From Lutibacter sp. UBA4458 (GTDB lineage Bacteria; Bacteroidota; Bacteroidia; Flavobacteriales; Flavobacteriaceae), in NCBI GenBank assembly GCA_002390165.1, contig DGOU01000203.1, forward strand, positions 1,021 through 8,586: a DNA stretch of 7,566 nucleotides, read 5' to 3'. Both the position numbers and the translations under genes were made by a program. Shown here in pieces: positions 6,985 through 7,566 of the stretch. A model generated the notes under the pieces. That model made no database searches, was not told the origin of the DNA, and worked only from the letters and a program-made list of their open reading frames with translations. The first letter of the stretch is position 1. Each line of letters begins with the position of its first letter.

Positions 6985-7566
6985 CTATATTACATTTAGT
7001 TTTTTTCCTATTTTAATAAAAGCCTGAATCGCTTTATCTAAATGCTCTTTTTTATGTGCTGCGGATAATTGAACACGAATTCTTGCTTTTTCTTTAGGAA
7101 CAACAGGATAGAAAAAACCAATAACATAAATCCCTTCATCTAACAACATATTTGCCATTTGTTGTGATAATTTAGCATCGTAAAGCATAACTGGCACAAT
7201 TGCGGAATCTCCTTTAACAATATCAAATCCAGCATTTATCATTCCTTCTTTAAAATAATTTGTATTCCATTCTAATTTATCTCTTAAGGAAGTGTCTTTG
7301 GAAAGCATTTCAAATACTTTTAAAGATCCTCCAACAATTGCTGGCGCTAATGAATTTGAAAATAAATATGGTCTTGAACGTTGACGAAGCATTTCAATAA
7401 TTTCTTTTTTACCTGTAGTATAACCTCCCATTGCTCCACCAAGAGCTTTTCCTAATGTTCCGGTTATAATATCCACCCTACCCATAGCGTTTTTAAGTTC
7501 AATGGTGCCTCTACCTGTTTTGCCTATAAACCCAGCAGCGTGACATTCATCTACCATAACCATGGC
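6985..7566 (-). CDS. kbl: glycine C-acetyltransferase (2-amino-3-ketobutyrate CoA ligase), C-terminal part (cut by window edge)
   Basis: This PLP enzyme of the alpha-oxoamine synthase family converts 2-amino-3-ketobutyrate and CoA into glycine and acetyl-CoA, the second step of threonine breakdown after threonine dehydrogenase. The visible 194 codons cover the C-terminal half. VDECHAAGF carries the Asp that contacts the PLP ring nitrogen and the neighbouring His. GRVDIITGTLGKALGGAMGG carries the Schiff-base Lys, with about 153 residues after it, as in the roughly 398-residue E. coli enzyme. RQRSRPYLFSNSLAPAIV is close to diagnostic for KBL over its relatives BioF, HemA and SPT. The ORF continues beyond 7566, so about 200 N-terminal residues and the true start are outside. 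The Met at 7561-7563 is internal, not a start. It ends in TAG with no hairpin before the OmpA promoter region, so read-through into the OmpA leader is possible. Confidence 0.96.
   Translation of the reverse strand, partial: AMVMVDECHAAGFIGKTGRGTIELKNAMGRVDIITGTLGKALGGAMGGYTTGKKEIIEMLRQRSRPYLFSNSLAPAIVGGSLKVFEMLSKDTSLRDKLEWNTNYFKEGMINAGFDIVKGDSAIVPVMLYDAKLSQQMANMLLDEGIYVIGFFYPVVPKEKARIRVQLSAAHKKEHLDKAIQAFIKIGKKLNVI

Noticed and set aside
7561..7563. ATG at the right edge as the start of a short protein
   Set aside because: The frame stays open to 7566 and matches the middle of KBL (AMVMVDECHAAGF), so this Met is internal to a gene cut by the window.

Overview
The window is a strongly AT-rich piece of a chromosome, most likely from a marine-type member of the Flavobacteriaceae (Bacteroidota). 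The evidence is the very low G+C content, A-rich translation starts without clear Shine-Dalgarno sites, matches to the Bacteroidota promoter pattern (TTTG-N19-TAnnTTTG), and two OmpA-family proteins with thrombospondin type 3 (TSP3) repeats of the kind common in flavobacterial outer membranes. The family assignment is inference. The phylum-level call is firmer.

All genes lie on the minus strand, so transcription runs from high to low coordinates. The order is: the C-terminal half of kbl (glycine C-acetyltransferase, cut by the right edge); a first OmpA/TSP3 protein (5500-6870); a second, diverged OmpA/TSP3 paralogue (3968-5386); an AddB-like PD-(D/E)XK nuclease (1156-3894); an alpha/beta hydrolase (302-1153); and the N-terminal 91 residues of a MATE-family efflux transporter (3-275, cut by the left edge). 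No intergenic gap exceeds about 115 bases. I see no RNA gene, CRISPR array, insertion sequence or phage gene.

There appear to be three functional blocks. (1) kbl belongs to threonine/glycine metabolism and reads toward the OmpA genes, with no visible terminator after it. (2) The two OmpA/TSP3 genes form a tandem duplicated pair that probably anchors the outer membrane to peptidoglycan through a Ca-binding, disulfide-stapled stalk. Each is followed by a perfect palindromic intrinsic terminator and each has its own promoter-like sequence, so they look like two separate single-gene units. (3) The nuclease, hydrolase and MATE genes are packed with gaps of 2 and 26 bases and look like one operon, although its promoter is not obvious.

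I found no clearly new defence or mobile system. The points most worth a second look are the paralogous OmpA pair with a conserved cysteine register, a possible stem-loop at the 5' end of the OmpA transcript, the AddB-like protein without a Walker A motif or iron-sulfur cysteines, and the crowded terminator/start region ahead of the nuclease operon.
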